This document shows positions 24,492 through 35,489 of a stretch of DNA of 64,000 nt, one piece after another. A program made the position numbers and the translations under genes. The stretch is taken from contig OX387187.1 in the NCBI GenBank assembly GCA_947561395.2, positions 32,655,829 through 32,719,828 of the forward strand, given 5' to 3'. Position 1 is the stretch's first letter; every line of letters begins with the position of its first letter. The notes beneath the pieces were generated by a model. It was not told where the DNA came from. It saw only the letters and a list, made by a program, of their open reading frames with translations, and ran no database searches. The stretch is from Buxus sempervirens (taxonomy: Eukaryota > Streptophyta > Magnoliopsida > Buxales > Buxaceae).

Positions 24492-24898
24492 ATGGGGTCT
24501 CGCGCTCTGACACACCACCTCTCCTCCTCAACCTCTGCTAATGCACATAAACTTTCTTCGACTGAGCTGTGGTTCTTCCACCAGTCTCTGCTCAAATTTT
24601 ATGAGGTCCGTCCATGGTTTACCTTCCCCAACAACATTGCAAATGCCTCGGTCATCCAAATTCTTAATAGCGAAGCCGACGGCGGCTCCGGCAATCTTCA
24701 CATCCTAGATATTGGGGTATCTCATGGTTTACAGTGGCCGACCCTGATTGAAGGCTTGGCTTGCCGATCCAGTGGCCCTCCTTCACGGGTTAGGCTTACT
24801 ATTGTTGCAACCAGTACCACCACCATTGACGACAATCAAAACACAGCACCTGCCTTCTCAGTTGGTCCTCGTGGTGATGACTTCTCCTCCCGACTCCT
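24492..24898 (+). pseudogene. SCL29-like: GRAS regulator (NSP1/SCL29 type), 5' fragment before the chromovirus insertion
   Basis: The fragment encodes MGSRALTHHLSSSTSANAHK, then LLKFYEVRPWFTFPNNIANASVIQI, the VHIID-type box LHILDIGVSHGLQWPTLIEGL, and VGPRGDDFSSRLL. These match the NSP1/SCL29 clade of plant GRAS transcriptional regulators, known for roles in symbiotic signalling and strigolactone synthesis. The leucine-rich first GRAS subdomain is absent: an in-frame TAG lies upstream at 24423 and the preceding text is unrelated, so the gene is also 5'-truncated. It stops where the element starts. Removing the element and one CTCCT leaves the reading frame open into 34242-34842 (FSSRLLLYAKKRNLNLQIN), about 335 codons in all. 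Confidence 0.9.
24894..24898. repeat. Target-site duplication, left copy (CTCCT)
   Basis: CTCCT here and at 34237-34241 flank the TG...CA ends of the chromovirus; five bases is the usual Ty3 duplication length. Confidence 0.95.
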
Positions 24899-27290
24899 TG
24901 TCACGCCCTAAATCCCCCCTTCACGACTTACATAGCGTGAGTGGGACCGAGCCTGACCTTGCTCGTAAGCGGATACCAAGGCGCAATTATCAAACAATAA
25001 AAGTCTCTATTTCATATTAAAAGTCTCCAGAGTTCAGCGGAAATAAATAACATCTCAACATCCTAGAGCCAATTTAAACCAATAACAAAGTAAACCATCC
25101 GGTCCAAACATATCCAAATTACATGTTCCAAAAAAAACACACAAGTCCTATGATTAATAAAAGTCTAGGTCACGAGAATCCCACAACACTATCATTTCCT
25201 TCCGTTCCTTTTCTCTTGATCATTTCCTGCAAAGATGTAAGGGTGAGTTTCAACGAAACCCAGTAAGTGAGGTTAATATACCTCACATGAAGTTATGCAC
25301 AATATCTTGCTATATTAATACAACATCAATTACGTATAGTAATTAGTAGTTAATCTACATTTTTCCTAGGTTTCATTCATATGGGTAGTGTACCATATAA
25401 GTATAGTATAATTAATAAGGGAACATGCATCTCTATTGAATAAAACAACATTGCCATTAAATAAGCTACAACTAAAAATATAAAGCAATGCCACAATAAT
25501 AATGTTAAACAGTTTAATAAGAAAATGTGAAATTAAAATGTTGAATCCAATTAATTCAAACCACATAACCGAAACCACACTCCCAGGAGTATAAAATCCT
25601 CCTGGGTACTCATACTAGTGCTATGCACTAGGAGTACTCAACCAATCAACCTCCCAGTAGGCGTCCCGTACTGGGTACTCAACTAGGTGTGTCCCTAGGA
25701 GTACAAAATCCCGGAGATAATCCCACCAGGTACTTAACTAATGCTTGGCCAAACATTAGAAGTACTCACATCCGAACTCCTGGTGGTTTCTCACACCGGG
25801 TACTCGACTAGTGAATTCCTATCACTAGGAGTACTCAATATCATCCCAGTGGATTTCTCACACTGGGTACTCAACTAGCATGCAAACTAGGAGTACCATC
25901 ATCATTATCATCTCCCAGCGAATGTTACACGCTGGGTACTCAACTAGTATGTATAACTAGGAGTACAATCACATAGCTCGAAATCCTAAGAATTTATAAT
26001 AAGGCAATAGATATAGCCATGCTCACAAAAGAGTCTACACATTTTGTTCAGCATATTCACAACATTTAAAAAGTGTCATGTATAACTACAATGCCCCTTT
26101 GTGTAGCCATCATCTTGCCATCATCCAACAAAAGGGATGGTGATGACCTAAGTCAATGAATAGTAAAGACCTATGGGCTAGAGTGCTGCTAGAGTGCAAG
26201 GCTTGATTTATGCTAAAGCTTTTTGATTTATGCTAAAGCTTTGTACGATGAGGTCATCCTCCACTCAAGGAGGAGGACTTCATCCGTTCTCTTCTTTTAT
26301 TTCTCACTGTTCATGAGCATCATTCATTTATTGCTCACTATTCATGAGCATCATTCACTTGCTTTTACTATTCTCGGTCCATGAGCTTCTATTGTTTCTA
26401 TTGTTTCATGAGAAAATAATAAACATGAATGGGAAAACAGATACAAGGGCCGATTGTGTACACACGAAAAAGGGTTTCATGGGTTTTCAAACGTACTTAA
26501 ATAAGACAAGTCAACCCATCTAATACATGAGAAAAGAGGATAATGAGAGCACCATTAAAATTCAATAAACATGTACGAATAGACCCATTTCAACATCAAA
26601 CAACTTTGAATAGTTTAGTGAACAGTAGACCAGCCACGTTTATTCAACAGTAGTTGATTGAACAGTAATTTATTCAACACAAAACAACCCAGCCACGTTT
26701 CATTGGTTTTCTTTCTTTCCCCTTTTCATTATTATCATTGTATTTTCTTTTTTTTTTTTTGTTGAATCCAATGAAACCTGACGTATTCAAATCAGAACAC
26801 TTAATTAAAGTGGAGGAGCATAACATCCCACAAAATTTAACATTTTTGAGGTCCTTCTTGACAAGAGCAGATTTATAATAACCTATATAAATCATCCAAT
26901 TAGAAACAAAACATAATGCACAATGTCATGAGAAATCTATTAAACCCACTTACTTGTTTTAAGAGCACCAAGTTAAAGTTTATCTTCAAGATTCTTTTTC
27001 CCAAGACAATGGAAGCTAGGCTTGATATGAGAGTGAGGGAGAGAATGAGAAAAGGGGAGAAGGTGAGATGAGAAGGAGAAAGGGAAAAAGGGGCGTGGGG
27101 TGAAGGGAGAGTCTTTGAAATAGGTTTTAGCAAATGACGGCTAGGGTTTGCTTTTGGAAGGGATTGTGTGTGTGTGCAACTAGGGGGGGTTGTGTGCTCA
27201 TCCATAATTTCTCAAATAAAAGCAACTTGACCAGTCAAACTTTTGACTGGTCAAAGTTCCAAAGAAATCTTTTTTTTTTAAGTCGTTACA
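24899..27290 (-). repeat. Left LTR (3' LTR) of the chromovirus
   Basis: This 2392-bp LTR has plus-strand ends TGTCACGCCC...GTCGTTACA. It contains a hairpin array at 25582-25966 and a probable TATA box read on the minus strand (TATATAA, plus positions 26884-26890). Confidence 0.95.
25582..25966 (-). repeat. Six-unit double-hairpin array inside the chromovirus LTR
   Basis: Each unit of about 65 bp has a first hairpin with arms CCCAG+2 bases and a second with outer arms GTACTC/GAGTAC around CTAG-type inner arms. First-hairpin arms seen are CCCAGGAG/CTCCTGGG, CCCAGTA/TACTGGG, CCCAGTG/CACTGGG and CCCAGCG/CGCTGGG, so the inner bases change in pairs. Inner arms of the second hairpin vary likewise (CTAGTGC/GCACTAG, CTAGG/CCTAG, CTAATG/CATTAG, CTAGT/ACTAG). 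One unit is degenerate. Confidence 0.9.
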
Positions 27291-27304
27291 ATCTACCCTC
27301 CTTA
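27291..27304 (-). promoter_or_regulatory. Polypurine tract of the chromovirus
   Basis: On the minus strand AAGGAGGGTAGAT directly precedes the 3' LTR start TGTAACGACTT. A small hairpin with arms AATTTC/GAAATT lies just upstream (27309-27326), a common feature of this lineage. Confidence 0.8.
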
Positions 27305-27359
27305 AAAGAATTTCGTCCCCGAAATTAACAACAACAGAACACATATAAATAACATACCT

Positions 27360-30300
27360 TTAAACGAATAGGTGCGGGTATTTCTCTTTAACTTCTTCCT
27401 CATCTTCCCAGGTTGCTTCATCTTCAGTCTGGTTGTTCCACAAAACCTTCACTAAAGAGATTGTCTTCTTTCTCATAACATGCTGCTTCCTATCAATTAT
27501 CCTTATAGGCAATTCTTCATAGGTCACATCAGCCCTAAGAGGTAATGATTTCCAATCCACCATCTGAGATGGGTCTGGAAAGAATCTCCTCAACATAGAA
27601 ATATGGAAAACATTATGCACTGAGGATAACCGGGCAGGTAGCTCCAATCTGTAAGCCACCTTACTGATCTTCTCTGATATCTCAAATGGCCCAATAAAAC
27701 GAGGGGCTAGTTTGCCTTTCTTCCCAAACCTGAACACCCCTTTCATAGGCGACACCTTCAAGAATACATAGTCTCCTTCATCAAATTCTAACTCACATCT
27801 TCTCTTATCAGCATAACTTTTCTGCCTATCTTGTGCTGTCTTAAGTCTGTCTTTGATGATCTTGATATTATCAGTAGTCTCTTGCACATAGTCTGGCCCC
27901 AATACAACTACATCACTGACATCAGCCCAACATACAGGTGATCTGCATGGCCTACCATATAGAGCCTCAAAGGGTGCCATCCCGATACTAGCCTGGAAGC
28001 TATTATTGTATGCAAACTCTACGAGAGGAATGTGGCTCTCCCAACTACCTCCAAAGTCCAAGACACAAGCCCTCAACATATCCTCAAGCACTTGGTTAAC
28101 TCTTTCAGTCTGGCCATCTGTCTGGGGGTGATACGCTGTACTGAAATTCAACTTGGTTCCCATGGCTTTATGGAGACTAGTCCAAAAGTCTGAGGTGAAT
28201 CTGGAGTCCCTGTCTGATACTATAGTAACTGGTACACCATGGTATCTCACAACCCCAGATACATACAATCGAGCTAGATCATTCATGCTGATTTTAGAAT
28301 TAATTGGCAAAAAGTGTGCTGACTTCGTTAATCTGTCAACAACTACCCAAATAGCATCATGGTGATTCCTTGTCATAGGCAACCCCACAATGAAATCCAT
28401 AGACACGTTCTCCCACTTCCAAGTTCCAATGGGCAGAGGTTGCAAAAGCCCTGCTGGTTTCTTGTGTTCTGCCTTCACCTGCTGGCAAGTAGCACATCTA
28501 GCCACAAAATCAGCAACTTCTTTCTTCATATTCTCCCACCAGTACACCCTATGAATATCTTTGTACATCTTGTTGCCTCCTGGATGTACGGTGTATCTGG
28601 ACTTATGGGCTTCTCTCATAATCTCCTCTCTAAGGCCTCCTTCTTTAGGCACACATATTCTTCCCTTAAATCTGATACTACCATCTGGGTACAACGCCCA
28701 ATCTGACCTGGATGCTACCAAAAACTGCAATGTCTGATCTCCCTTTTGCTCATCTATGATCCTCTTAATCAATTCTGGTTGAATAGTCAATTGAGAAATG
28801 AAATTTTGAGTTGATTGTGAAATTGGGCACAAACTCAACTCAGCCATAGACCTCACCAAACTGTCATCTTGCACTGCCAATCTATATAAAACACTTCTTT
28901 TCTGCCTGCTTAATGCATCTGCCACTACATTAGCCTTCCCTGGATGATACTGAATTGTAAAGTCATAATCCTTCACCAACTCCATCCACCTTCTCTGCCT
29001 CATATTTAACTCTTTCTGAGAAAAGATGTATTTCAGGCTCTTGTGGTCTGAGAATAGTTCAAACTTCTCTCCATACAGATAGTGTCTCCAAATCTTAAGA
29101 GCAAACACCACAGCAGCCAATTCCAGATCATGAGTAGGATAGTTTAACTCATGTGGTTTCAGTTGCCGTGATGCATATGCCACCACCTTGCCTTCTTGCA
29201 TTAAGACACATCCCAGACCCTGAAGTGAGGCATCAGTGTACACTGTATAACTCTTGCCACTTACTGGCAAAGTCAATACAGGTGCAGTGGTCAACTTGGT
29301 CTTCAATTCCCTGAATGCCTTCTCACAAGCATCAGACCAAAAGAACTGCTCTCCTTTTCTAGTCAGCTTTGTTAATGGGGAAGCTATCCTGGAAAAGCCC
29401 TCAATAAACCTTCTGTAATAACCTGCTAATCCCAGGAAACTTCTGATCTCAGATGCCGACTTGGGCTGCTCCCATTTCATAATTGCCTCTATCTTAGAAG
29501 GATCCACAGATACTCCTTCACTAGATACAACATGCCCCAAAAACTGCACTTCCTGCTTCCAGAATTCACACTTAGACAGTTTGGCATACAACTGGTGTTG
29601 CTTCAATGTCTGCAACACCACTCTCAAGTGCTGCTTATGGTCTTCCTCACTCCTGGAGTAAACCAATATATCATCTACAAAAACCACCACAAACTGATCT
29701 ATATATGCTCGGAAGACACGATGCATCAAATCCATAAAAGCAGCTGGTGCGTTCGTGAGCCCAAAAGGCATCACCACGAACTCATAATGACCATACCGAG
29801 TCCTAAAAGCAGTCTTAGGTATGTCTTCCTCTCTAATCCTCAACTGGTGGTAACCAGATCTCAAGTCAATCTTAGAGAAGAATTTTGCACCCTTCAATTG
29901 GTCGAACAGATCATCTATCCTTGGTAGTGGATACTTGTTCTTGATGGTAACATTGTTAAGCTTTCTGTAATCCACACATAGCCTAAGAGATCCGTCCTTC
30001 TTCTTTACAAACAAAACTGGTGCTCCCCAAGGTGAAGAGCTCGGTCTGATAAACCCCAGTTTCTCCAATCCATCCAACTGCTCCTTTAACTCCTTCATCT
30101 CTGTTGGTGCCATTCTATAGGTAGCCAACGATATGGGTTGCGTACCAGGCATGAGATCAATGCAGAAATCAATCTCACGTCGAGGTGGCAATCCAGATAT
30201 ATCTTGAAACACCTCAGGAAACTCACAAACCACAGGAATATCTGCTACTCCCTTCTCCTTCTCAACATCCATAGCATAAAACACAGCTAAATGCCCAAAC

Positions 30301-31688
30301 TCAGACTTAGACCCATCATACACAATAACTGGCCTACCCAGGGGGTGGAAAGTTACCATCTTACGATAACAATCCAGACTGGCATGATAGGATGCCAAAA
30401 AGTCCATGCCAAGAATGACATCGAACTCCCCCATCTTAATCTCAATCAAATCAACAATCAAAATTTCATCCCCAATCCTTATCTCACAGGCTCTGCACAC
30501 TCTGCTCAAACTGCTAGAGTTGCCCAAGGGATTACTCACAACCACAGATATATCTAAGGCAGTTGGCTCTAAGCCCAAACATCTCATGCAAGAAGCAGAA
30601 ATAAAAGACATAGACGATCCAGAGTCAAACAGAACAGTCACAGGCACATGAAATAACAAAACTGTACCTTCTACCACAGCATTCGAAGCACTAAAGTCCT
30701 TAGATGACAAAGAAGATAGGATACCTGCTGGGGGAGCTGGGGGTAGTAAAGCAGGTGCATTGCCTCCATAATGAGGCTGATTCACACTCTCTCTTCTAGG
30801 CCTCCTGCAGTTGCGACTAATGTGGCGCTCCATGCCACAGTTATAGCACTTAAGTGGAGGTCGGGATGATATAGGCACTGCAGGCGTATAAGATGAACCT
30901 CCTTGGAACCTTTGCCTCTTCTCTCTTGATCCTCCCCCAAAGTCTCTAGATTGCTTCCCTTTTCCCTTGGAGTTCTGTAGCTCCCTAGCTGCCCGTGATG
31001 CCTCCATGTCTGCTTCCACCAATGTTGCCATGTCCACCACATCAGCAAAAGTAGGTAGACGATGGGTGATGATACGAGAACGAATGGGTTGCCTCAATCC
31101 ATCCTCAAACCTCCTGGCCTTAGCGGATTCATCTATCACAGTGTGGGGAGAAAATCGGGAAAGCAAAGTGAACTGCGTCTCATACTCTGCTACTGACATC
31201 GAGCCTTGCTCCAACTTGTGGAACTCATGAACCTTCTGCCTCTTGAAACTCTCAGGAAAATAGGTGCCAAAGAAAAGCTCCTTAAACTGCTCCCAAGTCA
31301 TAGGAGTAACATCCCTAGAGTTCCTGATGTTATCCCACCAAGCATCTGCTTCCTTCTGCAACAAAAAGGTGGCAAGTCTAATCTTGCTCTCAACTGGGCA
31401 TTCCATAGCTTCAAATATCTTCTCCACCCTGACAATCCACTCATGGGCCTCCATTGGATCCTTGGAACCATTGAAGGAAGGAGGTGTAAGCTTCTTGAAT
31501 TCCTCCAATAGTGTCCTGGGTCTCTCAGTTGGATTGAGGGGAGCCCTCTCCTGACAAGCTAGGTTCCCCTGCACTACTTCTGCTAACCCACTAATCATCC
31601 TCATGACATCATCCATCTGAGGCCCAGGTGCTTGGCCCTCACCAGAGGATCCAACTCCATTAGTATGACCCCTAGTCCTCTGAGACAT
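27360..31688 (-). CDS. Chromovirus gag-pol polyprotein (1442 aa)
   Basis: A single frame runs through gag (retrotrans-gag domain, about residues 50-220), a CCHC knuckle [14 protein letters not shown] (about 281), aspartic protease [12 protein letters not shown] (about 354), reverse transcriptase with [11 protein letters not shown] (about 670), RNase H from [10 protein letters not shown] (about 814), integrase with an HHCC zinc part (about 1030) and core MDFIVGLP...[11 protein letters not shown], and a C-terminal chromodomain-like segment (about 1385-1442, [20 protein letters not shown]). Length and order are normal for a Tekay/Del-type chromovirus. The product makes particle proteins, cDNA and the integration machinery. 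It looks whole. Confidence 0.95.
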   Translation of the reverse strand: MSQRTRGHTNGVGSSGEGQAPGPQMDDVMRMISGLAEVVQGNLACQERAPLNPTERPRTLLEEFKKLTPPSFNGSKDPMEAHEWIVRVEKIFEAMECPVESKIRLATFLLQKEADAWWDNIRNSRDVTPMTWEQFKELFFGTYFPESFKRQKVHEFHKLEQGSMSVAEYETQFTLLSRFSPHTVIDESAKARRFEDGLRQPIRSRIITHRLPTFADVVDMATLVEADMEASRAARELQNSKGKGKQSRDFGGGSREKRQRFQGGSSYTPAVPISSRPPLKCYNCGMERHISRNCRRPRRESVNQPHYGGNAPALLPPAPPAGILSSLSSKDFSASNAVVEGTVLLFHVPVTVLFDSGSSMSFISASCMRCLGLEPTALDISVVVSNPLGNSSSLSRVCRACEIRIGDEILIVDLIEIKMGEFDVILGMDFLASYHASLDCYRKMVTFHPLGRPVIVYDGSKSEFGHLAVFYAMDVEKEKGVADIPVVCEFPEVFQDISGLPPRREIDFCIDLMPGTQPISLATYRMAPTEMKELKEQLDGLEKLGFIRPSSSPWGAPVLFVKKKDGSLRLCVDYRKLNNVTIKNKYPLPRIDDLFDQLKGAKFFSKIDLRSGYHQLRIREEDIPKTAFRTRYGHYEFVVMPFGLTNAPAAFMDLMHRVFRAYIDQFVVVFVDDILVYSRSEEDHKQHLRVVLQTLKQHQLYAKLSKCEFWKQEVQFLGHVVSSEGVSVDPSKIEAIMKWEQPKSASEIRSFLGLAGYYRRFIEGFSRIASPLTKLTRKGEQFFWSDACEKAFRELKTKLTTAPVLTLPVSGKSYTVYTDASLQGLGCVLMQEGKVVAYASRQLKPHELNYPTHDLELAAVVFALKIWRHYLYGEKFELFSDHKSLKYIFSQKELNMRQRRWMELVKDYDFTIQYHPGKANVVADALSRQKRSVLYRLAVQDDSLVRSMAELSLCPISQSTQNFISQLTIQPELIKRIIDEQKGDQTLQFLVASRSDWALYPDGSIRFKGRICVPKEGGLREEIMREAHKSRYTVHPGGNKMYKDIHRVYWWENMKKEVADFVARCATCQQVKAEHKKPAGLLQPLPIGTWKWENVSMDFIVGLPMTRNHHDAIWVVVDRLTKSAHFLPINSKISMNDLARLYVSGVVRYHGVPVTIVSDRDSRFTSDFWTSLHKAMGTKLNFSTAYHPQTDGQTERVNQVLEDMLRACVLDFGGSWESHIPLVEFAYNNSFQASIGMAPFEALYGRPCRSPVCWADVSDVVVLGPDYVQETTDNIKIIKDRLKTAQDRQKSYADKRRCELEFDEGDYVFLKVSPMKGVFRFGKKGKLAPRFIGPFEISEKISKVAYRLELPARLSSVHNVFHISMLRRFFPDPSQMVDWKSLPLRADVTYEELPIRIIDRKQHVMRKKTISLVKVLWNNQTEDEATWEDEEEVKEKYPHLFV

Positions 31689-31828
31689 CTACAGATGGAA
31701 TAAAATATCATGAGATCACAAGCAAGGAAATATTAAGATATAAAATATCATACACTCAATCATTCATAATACACCACATTAATATTGTAATACTACATGT
31801 CTTTCCTAGTTTCATTGAGCCCAAACTT

Positions 31829-31842
31829 AGGCTCTGATACCA
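31829..31842 (-). promoter_or_regulatory. Primer-binding site, tRNA-Met type
   Basis: On the minus strand TGGTATCAGAGCCT lies three bases inside the 5' LTR, complementary to the 3' end of initiator tRNA-Met, as in chromoviruses. Confidence 0.9.
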
Positions 31843-31845
31843 CTT

Positions 31846-34236
31846 TGTCACGCCCTAAATCCCCCCTTCACGACTTACATAGCGTGAGTGGGACCGAGCC
31901 TGACCTTGCTCGTAAGCGGATACCAAGGCGCAATTATCAAACAATAAAAGTCTCTATTTCATATTAAAAGTCTCCAGAGTTCAGCGGAAATAAATAACAT
32001 CTCAACATCCTAGAGCCAATTTAAACCAATAACAAAGTAAACCATCCGGTCCAAACATATCCAAATTACATGTTCCAAAAAAAACACACAAGTCCTATGA
32101 TTAATAAAAGTCTAGGTCACGAGAATCCCACAACACTATCATTTCCTTCCGTTCCTTTTCTCTTGATCATTTCCTGCAAAGATGTAAGGGTGAGTTTCAA
32201 CGAAACCCAGTAAGTGAGGTTAATATACCTCACATGAAGTTATGCACAATATCTTGCTATATTAATACAACATCAATTACGTATAGTAATTAGTAGTTAA
32301 TCTACATTTTTCCTAGGTTTCATTCATATGGGTAGTGTACCATATAAGTATAGTATAATTAATAAGGGAACATGCATCTCTATTGAATAAAACAACATTG
32401 CCATTAAATAAGCTACAACTAAAAATATAAAGCAATGCCACAATAATAATGTTAAACAGTTTAATAAGAAAATGTGAAATTAAAATGTTGAATCCAATTA
32501 ATTCAAACCACATAACCGAAACCACACTCCCAGGAGTATAAAATCCTCCTGGGTACTCATACTAGTGCTATGCACTAGGAGTACTCAACCAATCAACCTC
32601 CCAGTAGGCGTCCCGTACTGGGTACTCAACTAGGTGTGTCCCTAGTAGTACAAAATCCCGGAGATAATCCCACCAGGTACTTAACTAATGCTTGGCCAAA
32701 CATTAGAAGTACTCACATCCGAACTCCTGGTGGTTTCTCACACCGGGTACTCGACTAGTGAATTCCTATCACTAGGAGTACTCAATATCATCCCAGTGGA
32801 TTTCTCACACTGGGTACTCAACTAGCATGCAAACTAGGAGTACCATCATCATTATCATCTCCCAGCGAATGTTACACGCTGGGTACTCAACTAGTATGTA
32901 TAACTAGGAGTACAATCACATAGCTCGAAATCCTAAGAATTTATAATAAGGCAATAGATATAGCCATGCTCACAAAAGAGTCTACACATTTTGTTCAGCA
33001 TATTCACAACATTTAAAAAGTGTCATGTATAACTACAATGCCCCTTTGTGTAGCCATCATCTTGCCATCATCCAACAAAAGGGATGGTGATGACCTAAGT
33101 CAATGAATAGTAAAGACCTATGGGCTAGAGTGCTGCTAGAGTGCAAGGCTTGATTTATGCTAAAGCTTTTTGATTTATGCTAAAGCTTTGTACGATGAGG
33201 TCATCCTCCACTCAAGGAGGAGGACTTCATCCGTTCTCTTCTTTTATTTCTCACTGTTCATGAGCATCATTCATTTATTGCTCACTATTCATGAGCATCA
33301 TTCACTTGCTTTTACTATTCTCGGTCCATGAGCTTCTATTGTTTCTATTGTTTCATGAGAAAATAATAAACATGAATGGGAAAACAGATACAAGGGCCGA
33401 TTGTGTACACACGAAAAAGGGTTTCATGGGTTTTCAAACGTACTTAAATAAGACAAGTCAACCCATCTAATACATGAGAAAAGAGGATAATGAGAGCACC
33501 ATTAAAATTCAATAAACATGTACGAATAGACCCATTTCAACATCAAACAACTTTGAATAGTTTAGTGAACAGTAGACCAGCCACGTTTATTCAACAGTAG
33601 TTGATTGAACAGTAATTTATTCAACACAAAACAACCCAGCCACGTTTCATTGGTTTTCTTTCTTTCCCCTTTTCATTATTATCATTGTATTTTCTTTTTT
33701 TTTTTTGTTGAATCCAATGAAACCTGACGTATTCAAATCAGAACACTTAATTAAAGTGGAGGAGCATAACATCCCACAAAATTTAACATTTTTGAGGTCC
33801 TTCTTGACAAGAGCAGATTTATAATAACCTATATAAATCATCCAATTAGAAACAAAACATAATGCACAATGTCATGAGAAATCTATTAAACCCACTTACT
33901 TGTTTTAAGAGCACCAAGTTAAAGTTTATCTTCAAGATTCTTTTTCCCAAGACAATGGAAGCTAGGCTTGATATGAGAGTGAGGGAGAGAATGAGAAAAG
34001 GGGAGAAGGTGAGATGAGAAGGAGAAAGGGAAAAAGGGGCGTGGGGTGAAGGGAGAGTCTTTGAAATAGGTTTTAGCAAATGACGGCTAGGGTTTGCTTT
34101 TGGAAGGGATTGTGTGTGTGTGCAACTAGGGGGGGTTGTGTGCTCATCCATAATTTCTCAAATAAAAGCAACTTGACCAGTCAAACTTTTGACTGGTCAA
34201 AGTTCCAAAGAAATCTTTTTTTTTTAAGTCGTTACA
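31846..34236 (-). repeat. Right LTR (5' LTR) of the chromovirus
   Basis: This 2391-bp LTR is nearly identical to the left one; its hairpin array is at about 32529-32913. The one substitution noticed between the LTRs (25696 versus 32646) falls inside the array. Confidence 0.95.
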
Positions 34237-34241
34237 CTCCT
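34237..34241. repeat. Target-site duplication, right copy (CTCCT)
   Basis: CTCCT directly follows the LTR terminal CA and matches 24894-24898. Confidence 0.95.
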
Positions 34242-34842
34242 CCTATATGCAAAGAAAAGGAACCTCAACCTACAGATTAACCGTATAGATAAACATCCTT
34301 TGCAAACACTGACTCCCCAAATAATCAACACCTCCCCGGATGAAATCTTAATTGTCTGTGCGCAGTTCCGACTCCACCATCTTAATCACAACACCCCAGA
34401 CGACCGAACCCAGTTCTTGAGAGTACTAAGGAACTTTGAGCCAAAAGCCGTGATTTTAAACGAGAACAACTTGGACTGTAGCTGCAGTAGTTGTGGGGAC
34501 TTTGCAGCAGGGTTCTCAAGGCGAGTGGAGTATTTGTGGAGATTCTTGGAGTCCACAAATTCAGCATTCAAAGGCAGAGAATGCGAGGAGAGGAGGGTGG
34601 TTGAAGGGGAGGCGGCGGCAGCTTTGGCAAACCGATCAGAGATGAACGCAGGCAAGGAGAAATGGTGTAAGAGGATGAGATCGATGGGATTTTCAGGGGA
34701 TGTATTTGGGGAGGATACCAAAGATGGAGCTCTAGCTCTGTTGAGGAAGTATGACTCCAATTGGGAGATGAGAATGGATGAGAGAGATGGGTGTGTGTGT
34801 TTGTGGTGGAAAGGGCAACCTGTTTCCTTTTGCTCCTTGTGA
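34242..34842 (+). pseudogene. SCL29-like: GRAS regulator (NSP1/SCL29 type), 3' fragment after the insertion
   Basis: The fragment continues the GRAS domain. LYAKKRNLNLQINRIDKHPLQ is followed by ILIVCAQFRLHHLNHNTPDDR, a PFYRE-like part with NFEPKAVILNENNLDCSCS, then GFSRRVEYLWRFLEST, EGEAAAALANRSEMN, GKEKWCKRMRSMGF and the SAW part ending CLWWKGQPVSFCSL and a stop. The C-terminal half is intact against the family, and the frame is open across the former insertion point. Only the transposon and the missing 5' part break the gene. The two halves are now 9.3 kb apart. Confidence 0.9.
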
Positions 34843-35339
34843 AATTGGAAAAGAAGGTAACTGACAGTAGATAAATAAACAGATATTTTCACCTCTCTGT
34901 TTCTCTTTTATTCGGAAAATCTTTCTTTAATATCTCTGTCTCATCTTTCCAGACGGAGTGGAACGATATTTTCGGTTCCGATTGTCTTATCTTCTTGCTC
35001 TCAGGTTAGATCTTGTTGAGCTTCCGTTACCTATTTACCCTGTCACGCATAGAGACATTGCAAGATGAGGAAACTTAAATCCCAAAGAGAGGAATCTAAA
35101 AGCACGGATAGCCGACCGACGGATAGCACACAAAACCTCCATTGATCACATGCCAGGTTTCAAGATGCAATCTTTCCTAGAGCTGGACGAAATTCTTGAC
35201 GAAATGGACAAAATTCCCGTCCAACCTGAAGACCGAGGAGGATTTTGTGAGACCACCTAACAAACACCGTTATTCATGTGCTTCCAGATAGATGGTAATC
35301 AGAGTAACGATTGGCTTATAGCATTAATGTTTCAAAATA
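34843..35339. other. Stretch downstream of the GRAS gene, nothing recognised
   Basis: It probably holds the 3' untranslated region of the GRAS gene, then unassigned sequence. No gene is supported. Confidence 0.4.
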
Positions 35340-35489
35340 CATTACGCCAAAATTTCGGTTTTTGGCCCCCCAACGATGCGTTTCATTGGAGGAAATCATC
35401 AGGGTGCATCGCTGGCGACTTTGGCGAAATTTCGACGATTTGTCACCGAAACGGAGCGGCGTGCCGAGCGAAACGGAACGAAACGGGCG
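35340..35489 (+). repeat. GC-rich repeat, left part (split by LTR D)
   Basis: The sequence is rich in TTTCGG and CGAAAC words and includes AAACGGAGCGGCGTGCCG near 35449. The same word recurs twice right of LTR D (about 37895 and 37963), so LTR D appears to interrupt one repeat. Confidence 0.5.

Larger units (their letters stand above)
24899..34236 (-). mobile_element. Complete-looking Ty3 chromovirus (Tekay/Del-like), 9.3 kb, very young
   Basis: The element has two LTRs (24899-27290 and 31846-34236), a tRNA-Met primer site, a single long gag-pol frame, a polypurine tract and a perfect 5-bp target duplication. By eye the LTRs differ by one substitution and one base in a T-run over 2.39 kb. 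At usual plant LTR rates this puts the insertion at roughly tens of thousands of years or less. It looks whole. It is inserted inside a GRAS gene in the opposite orientation. The C-terminal chromodomain and LTR style place it near the Tekay/Del branch. Confidence 0.95.

Noticed and set aside
26900-27205. Minus-strand 101-codon frame, duplicated at 33846-34151
   Set aside because: It is the same LTR sequence in both LTRs of the chromovirus, not a gene.
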